This document shows, piece by piece, positions 59,363-64,000 of a stretch of 64,000 nucleotides of DNA (positions are counted from its first letter, which is position 1; each line of letters starts with the position of its first letter). The stretch covers positions 61,195,764 to 61,259,763 of the forward strand of contig NC_133773.1 in the NCBI RefSeq assembly GCF_003597395.2, read 5' to 3'. The translations under genes and the position numbers were made by a program. The DNA is from Chelonoidis abingdonii (taxonomy: Eukaryota; Chordata; Testudines; Testudinidae). The notes beneath the pieces were generated by a model. It saw only the letters and a list, made by a program, of their open reading frames with translations, was not told the DNA's origin and made no database searches.

Positions 59363-61140
59363 CTAAACCATACAAGACAGATGGCTATACAGCCTCCTTT
59401 TGAAAACCTCCAGTGGAGGAGCTTCCACAACCTTCGTAGGCAGTCTGTTCCATTGTCCTACTATTTTGACAGTTAGGAAGTTTTTCCTGCAATTTAACCT
59501 AAATCTGCTATGCTGTAGTTTGAACTCATCGCCTCTTGTCCTGTCCTCTGTAGCAGGAGAACAACTTTTCTCCATCTTTTTTATGGCAGCCTTTCAAGTA
59601 TTTGAAAACTGTTATCGTGTCCCCCCATTAATCTCCATTTTTCCAAACTAAACATACCCAGTTCCTTCAGCCTTAGCTCATACGGCTTGCACTCCATTCC
59701 TTTGGTCATCTTTGTCGCTCACCTCTGTATCCTTTCCAGTTTGTCCACATCCTTTCTATATTGGTGACGAAAATTGATCACAGTACTCCAGCTGAGGCCT
59801 AAGCAGCGCCAAGTAGAATTGTACTATCACCTCCCATGATTTGCATGCTCTGCCACTGTTAATGCAACCTAAAATTGCATTTGCTTTTTTTGCAACAGCA
59901 TCACATTGCTCGCTCATGTTGAGGTTGTGATCTACCACAACTCCCAGATCCTTCTCAACAGTGCTGCTGCCAAACCAGTTATCCCCCATCTTGTATTTGT
60001 GGATTTTGTTTTTCTTCCCTAGGTGTAGTGCCTAATATTTGTCTTTGTTACATTTAATTTTGTTGTCTATAGCCCAGTTCTCCAATTTATCAAGATCCTT
60101 TTTAATTTTGAGCTCTATCCTCCAAAGCAGAGGTGGCCAACCTGTGGCTCTGGAGCCACATGCAGCTCCTCAGAAGTTAATATGCGGCTCCTTGTATAGG
60201 CACCGACTCTGGGGCCTGAGCTACAGGCGCCAACTTTCCAATGTGCTGGGGGATGCTTACTGCTCACTCCCTGGGTCTGCCACAGCCCCTGCCCCCGCTC
60301 TGCCCCCTCCCTTGCCTGCCATGCCCTCGCTCCTCCCCCTCCCCCCAGAGCCTCCTGCACGCCACAAAACAGCTGATTGGGATGCGCTGGGACAGGGGGC
60401 AGGGGTATGGAGCTGATGGGGGGGCTGCTGACATATTACTGTGGCTCTTTGGCAATGTACCTTGCTAAATTCTGGCTCCTTCTCAGGCTCAGGTTGGCCA
60501 CCCCTGCTCCAAAGTATTGGCAATCACACCCCAGCTTTGTGTCAACTGTAAATTTGATCAGTATGCTCTCTATATCTACATCCAGGTTGTTAATAAAGAT
60601 ATTAAACAACACCAGACCCAGAACAGATCCATGTGAAACCCCATTTGGGACCTCTTTCCAATCTGAGATCAATCCATTTGTTTGCAGTTTTTAACAAGTT
60701 ATGTATCCACTTAATGGTAGTTCTGCCAAACCACATTTCTCCAGCTTACTTATCAGAATGTCATGTGGGACTGCGTCAAAAGCCTTGCTGAAGTCGAGGT
60801 ATGTTATGTCCACCGCATTCCCACTATCCACTAAACCAGTTACCCTTTCAGAGAAGGAAATCAGGTTGGTTTGGCATGATTTATTCTTAGTAAATTCATG
60901 CCGGCTGCTAGTGATTACCCCTTCATCCTCCAGGTATTCGCAAATTGAATGTTTTCTACATTGCTTTAGTAGCTTCCTAAGTATTGAGGTCAAGACAACT
61001 TTCTATAGTTCCCCAGCTCCTCCTTTTTTCCCCTTAAAAATGGGCACTCCATTAGCCCTTCTGCAGTCTTCTGGGACGTCTCCTGTCATCCATGAGTTTG
61101 AAAATATTATTGCCAGTGGCAGTGATATGAAAGTATCCTT
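59363..61140 (-). pseudogene. CR1 ORF2 reverse transcriptase remnant
   Basis: In order on minus: a block around NSWMTGDVPEDCRRANGVPI (61100-61040), a stop-containing linker, then SCQTNLISFSERVTGLVDSG and DITYLDFSKAFDAVPHDIL with the motif A Asp. GVSHGSVLGLVLFNIFINNL follows, then FTVDTKLG where FADD is expected. Further blocks are STVEKDLGVVVDHNLNMSEQ, FYLALLRPQLEYCDQF and the C-terminus GQWNRLPTKVVEAPPLEVFK. The RT copies element RNA at a nicked target. Motif C has changed from FADD to FTVD, there are stops, and a MITE interrupts the frame just after motif C, so it is dead. Confidence 0.9.
60128..60506 (+). mobile_element. hAT MITE family A, copy 3, inside CR1
   Basis: 379 bp with ends cagaggtggccaacctgtgg and caggttggccacccctg. 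The perfect 8-mer ctccaaag is on both sides (60120-60127, 60507-60514). Shorter than the 438-bp copies by about 60 bases in the GC-rich middle. The ORFs at 60115-60468 are frames through it. Confidence 0.95.
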
Positions 61141-62453
61141 TCCCACTCCAACCTGAAAATACAGGGGAGAGGAGCATGCTATCAGTTTAACTCCCTGCCA
61201 ACATCTGAGTCAGGAGAAAATGTTTGATTGATGATTTTCCTTTGTTACTGGTTCCTATAAAGCCTTTGATGCCTGTCCATTTACTCTCGATGGAATTAGG
61301 CAAAATTTGATGTTCTAGAGTGATATGTGGAAATATGCTATAGTTTGTCATATTACAAAAGTACGTCATAATTCACATGCTGTCACAAAGCACTATCCCT
61401 ATTAACTGTCTTGTGTATTTAGTAATCTTTTACTGTTCTGTTTTTGCTTTTGGTTATTTTTGGCAATATATAGAGTACATCCTTTTATATGCTGTGCCAT
61501 GTCTACCAGTGAATTAGATAATATATCATACAAAAAATGAAGCAGACATTTGACAGGACTGCATGGATAGTTAATGCCACTTGAATATGAAAAAAATTAA
61601 AGAGAAACATAACCAAAAAACTTTAGGACAGTACAAGGCTCAGAGAAACATATGGGGATGGTTAGCAGGATGTGTGTGTGTTTCTACATACACTAGAGCT
61701 AAGACACAAAGCAAATAACAATTCCCTGTTAATAGATAATGTTCCATCTTACCTATCCATTTTTTGCCTGAAAAGGTGTGCCTCTTAATCCGTGCTGTTC
61801 TTTTTTTCTGCCTTAAAGAATTTTCTTGTCTTTAACTTCGCTAGTCATTCATGACCAAATTTATTAATCTAAATACTTCATGAATTTGGCCCCTAATCTC
61901 ATTGCATTTTAAATTCATGCTATAAATATTAACGTCTCCACCTTTTGTTGCTACTGATATTTCAAACGGTGTTTGATTAAACTGGAAGTGAGAACTGCCT
62001 CGTAGGCAAGAGGCAATGTACTTAACAGAAAGGTGCCAACTTTGGCCATGGATGAGGAAATTGTAATGATAAAAAAAACAACCCCCAAACAACCATCCTA
62101 TTTGCAGTGAAAGAAGCAGTTCAGTACATTGTATCAAAATGACTGGGTTTTGCTTAATTGATTCCAGCATAGTATTAGCCTGAGGTCTAAGCTGCTCAAA
62201 CCCAGAACTTATTAGCCATGCTGCAAAGACTGGAAGGACAGAAGGAAACCATGCCATCTGCTGAAGGTTAGGTAGAGAATAACATTACTAATACACTGAG
62301 AGCTTGAAAAGTAGGACAGAGCTAGTAAAAAGATATCCCTTGAATATATTTATCAGCGCTCCCCTACCTGTCTCATTACCATATTATAAAATGCACTCCC
62401 ATATTTGTTTCTATGCTTTCAAGTACTGGGATGTAGAACCTTGCTAACCGGTA
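61141..62453. other. Unique AT-rich sequence, no gene seen
   Basis: The 138-codon minus frame at 61841-62257 has no recognisable motif. No repeat recognised. Confidence 0.4.
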
Positions 62454-62461
62454 CACTTGAT

Positions 62462-64000
62462 CAGGGCTGGCCCTAGATCATGGTGCCTCACACAAGGAGT
62501 GGCTTTGGCGCCATCCCGTCCATTTGTAAAACTTTTGAATACCTATATTTTTTTATTGCATTTGTAGTCCATTTCATGACTTTGATGCACAATTTGCATT
62601 CATGATTTATTCCTGTCATATAAGATGATACATTTGCATGCTAGGATCTGTAAATCTGTATTTATTCATGCCATATATAAGCAAATAAAAAAATTAATTT
62701 CCTCTAAGCTTATAGAAACCTTTTCATTTTAAGAATAACCGAAATGGACTAACATCAGTAAATTGAACTGTGCACCAACATTGGAGTGGACCAGTATTAA
62801 ATAGTGTTACAGCAGGTGACAGCCTTAGAATGTTAATCCTAGCCCTTTAGTTCAAAAGGTTGCTTTTCTTGCCTTTGCCCTCACGAATTGAAGCACAGTG
62901 TCAGAGAGAGTCAATGACTGGCCAGTGGCATTTTCGAGCGATAAAATATCAAGCAATGTTAGTCTCTCATTGTCATCGTCGATCGAAGATATGTTTTAAT
63001 GAGCCTGAGCTTCAAAAAACTGCACTTACCACTCGTTACTGTGACCATCAGCATGTGCAGAATCCCCGAGCTACCCACATATTAGGAAAAGTGTTTTTCG
63101 GTTCTGCATCATGAATGAATTGGAGAACTTGGAGTAGAGAGTACTTCTCAGTTTGCAAAATGTGGTAGATGTTGTCCAAATTGACGTAGAGGTCTTTATC
63201 ATTGTCATCTGAACAGTACCCATGTGTCAGCATCTGGTGAAGAGCTGTATAATTGTTGCAAGAGCGTTTTCCTGTCTGCCAGGAGCTTATTGAGGTCATA
63301 CAAAAAACCCCAGATCTTTTTGTGGTGCTTCATTTGTCCAAACTTTCTTCACTGGACACTCGAGCAGTGTCAATGAGTGAGCAAAAGAACTCTCTCTTTA
63401 ATTTTTCTTCTGAGCTTCCTATCACCTCATCTCTGCCCTTGTAACCAAACTGTTTCTTCATCCGATGAACATGGGTTTCTTTGAAGACAGGCTGAACTCC
63501 TAAGTTCTCTGCCATTTCTTTGGCAGCAGTGATGGCATCTTCAAATCCGTTGTCTCTGTAATACACAACAAAATCAAGGCAGTTTCTCAGCAAAGTAGTA
63601 GTGGTCACGATGTCCATTGACTGAGTTTCTGATGCCTTGCTTACAGTGTTTACTTGGAACAGGATATCAAACAACAATTGAGACTAGAAATTTGAAAACC
63701 TCGGCTTTACTCAACTGCACCAATTCCATCAGGGCATTGTAAACCTCAGTCACTTGGTACCTTGCTGGCCTTATACTGTTAATGTGGCTCTCCCAGTGAG
63801 TGTCACTTAGTGGCTTCATGGTCAGATTTGTAACATGGTCCTTGAGGATCTTCCACCTGATAGTTGATGCTGAAAACAGGACGTATATCCTTTGCAGGTC
63901 TCTGAAGAGAGATATTGATTCTAAAGAAGGTGACACTGCATCCGATACAACCAGGTTGAGGGAATGGCAGCAGCAAGGCATGAAGGAAGCTCTTGGTTTC
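62462..64000 (-). mobile_element. hAT transposon, ZMYM1-like type, cut by window edge
   Basis: The 3' terminus on minus is the inverse of cagggctggccctagatcat (62462-62481). It is preceded outside by cacttgat, the candidate target-site duplication. The other end lies beyond 64000. It holds a transposase remnant from ~62900 to the edge. Confidence 0.8.
62895..64000 (-). pseudogene. hAT transposase (DUF4371/ZMYM1-like), partial and frameshifted
   Basis: Reading from the edge: MPCCCHSLNLVVSDAVSPSL, DLQRIYVLFSASTIRWKILK and MKPLSDTHWESHINSIRPAR lie at 63981-63667. DILFQVNTVSKASETQSMDI, RDNGFEDAITAAKEMAENLG and FKETHVHRMKKQFGYKGRDE follow at 63677-63330. Next comes VNLDNIYHILQTEKYSLL (63299-63048). 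The C-terminal dimerisation part is KLRLIKTYLRSTM (near 63010-62975), then in a shifted frame RLTLLDILSLENATGQSLTL. These are the blocks of hAT transposases related to ZMYM1. A one-base deletion in the dimerisation block and other breaks show it is inactive. The N-terminal zinc finger would lie outside the window. Confidence 0.88.

Larger units (their letters stand above)
59297..61140 (-). mobile_element. CR1 LINE, 5'-truncated, split by a hAT MITE
   Basis: Reads on minus from about 61140 (mid RT) to the 3' end at 59297 (gtggtgctatgattctatc). Both halves are collinear around the insertion at 60128-60506. The 3' end keeps the CR1-type gattctat motif. It is truncated upstream of the RT core, as usual for CR1. 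Confidence 0.9.

Noticed and set aside
61841..62257. 138-codon minus frame
   Set aside because: No motif and no repeat or splice context to support it.
1..64000. CRISPR arrays, operons, bacterial-type promoters, riboswitches, prophage
   Set aside because: Nothing of the kind; the sequence is vertebrate nuclear DNA.

Overview
The window looks like nuclear DNA of a cryptodiran turtle. It is AT-rich and intron-poor in signal, carries no recognisable host protein-coding exon, and is built largely from fossil transposable elements typical of sauropsids. The strongest lineage clue is a tRNA-derived SINE of the turtle Cry type at 2508-2702 (minus strand). It keeps A-box-like and B-box-like promoter sequences and has a CR1-like tail. 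Penelope-like, CR1, DIRS, hAT and PIF/Harbinger-like sequences fit the same picture. The taxon is inferred from repeats recognised from memory; no database was searched.

Layout. 0-10 kb: a Penelope-like 3' tail at the left edge, a SINE nested in a hairpin repeat, a MITE nested in a MIR, a 471-bp solo LTR with a 5-bp target duplication, the first of three copies of one hAT MITE family, and two more MIRs/MITEs. 10.5-14 kb: a broken hAT transposase (minus strand) and a GC-rich element end. 15.2-16 kb: a Penelope-like 3' end with a GIY-YIG endonuclease domain. 16.4-19.7 kb: a hairpin repeat and two hAT MITEs, one of 911 bp with a perfect 8-bp duplication. 21.8-26.5 kb: a degraded DIRS retrotransposon (gag-like, RT, RNase H, tyrosine recombinase, right-end inverted repeat). 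28-31 kb: a MIR, two hAT MITEs and a separate 5' piece of another DIRS element. 31-33 kb: two diverged copies of an unidentified repeat, with a minisatellite between them. 33.5-35.5 kb: a 2.03-kb Harbinger-like element. 40.6-41.2 kb: a fossil LINE reverse transcriptase that is not visible as one ORF. 45-56 kb: mostly unique AT-rich sequence with scattered MIRs, hairpin repeats and a short GC-rich patch at 46.3-46.7 kb. 59.3-61.1 kb: a CR1 element on the minus strand, split by the third hAT MITE. 62.5 kb to the end: a ZMYM1-like (DUF4371-type) hAT transposon on the minus strand, cut by the window edge.

No genes here act together in a host pathway. The functional relations are among transposons. 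Autonomous but broken hAT transposases sit beside short non-autonomous elements with related termini. CR1 is the likely source of the SINE's 3' tail. Nesting gives relative ages: the MITE at 60128-60506 is younger than the CR1 it splits, the MITE at 3000-3399 is younger than its MIR, and the SINE is younger than the hairpin repeat around it. I found no convincing new biological system. The most useful results are the nested insertions with intact target duplications, the hidden LINE RT, the two DIRS pieces and several undescribed-looking repeat families.
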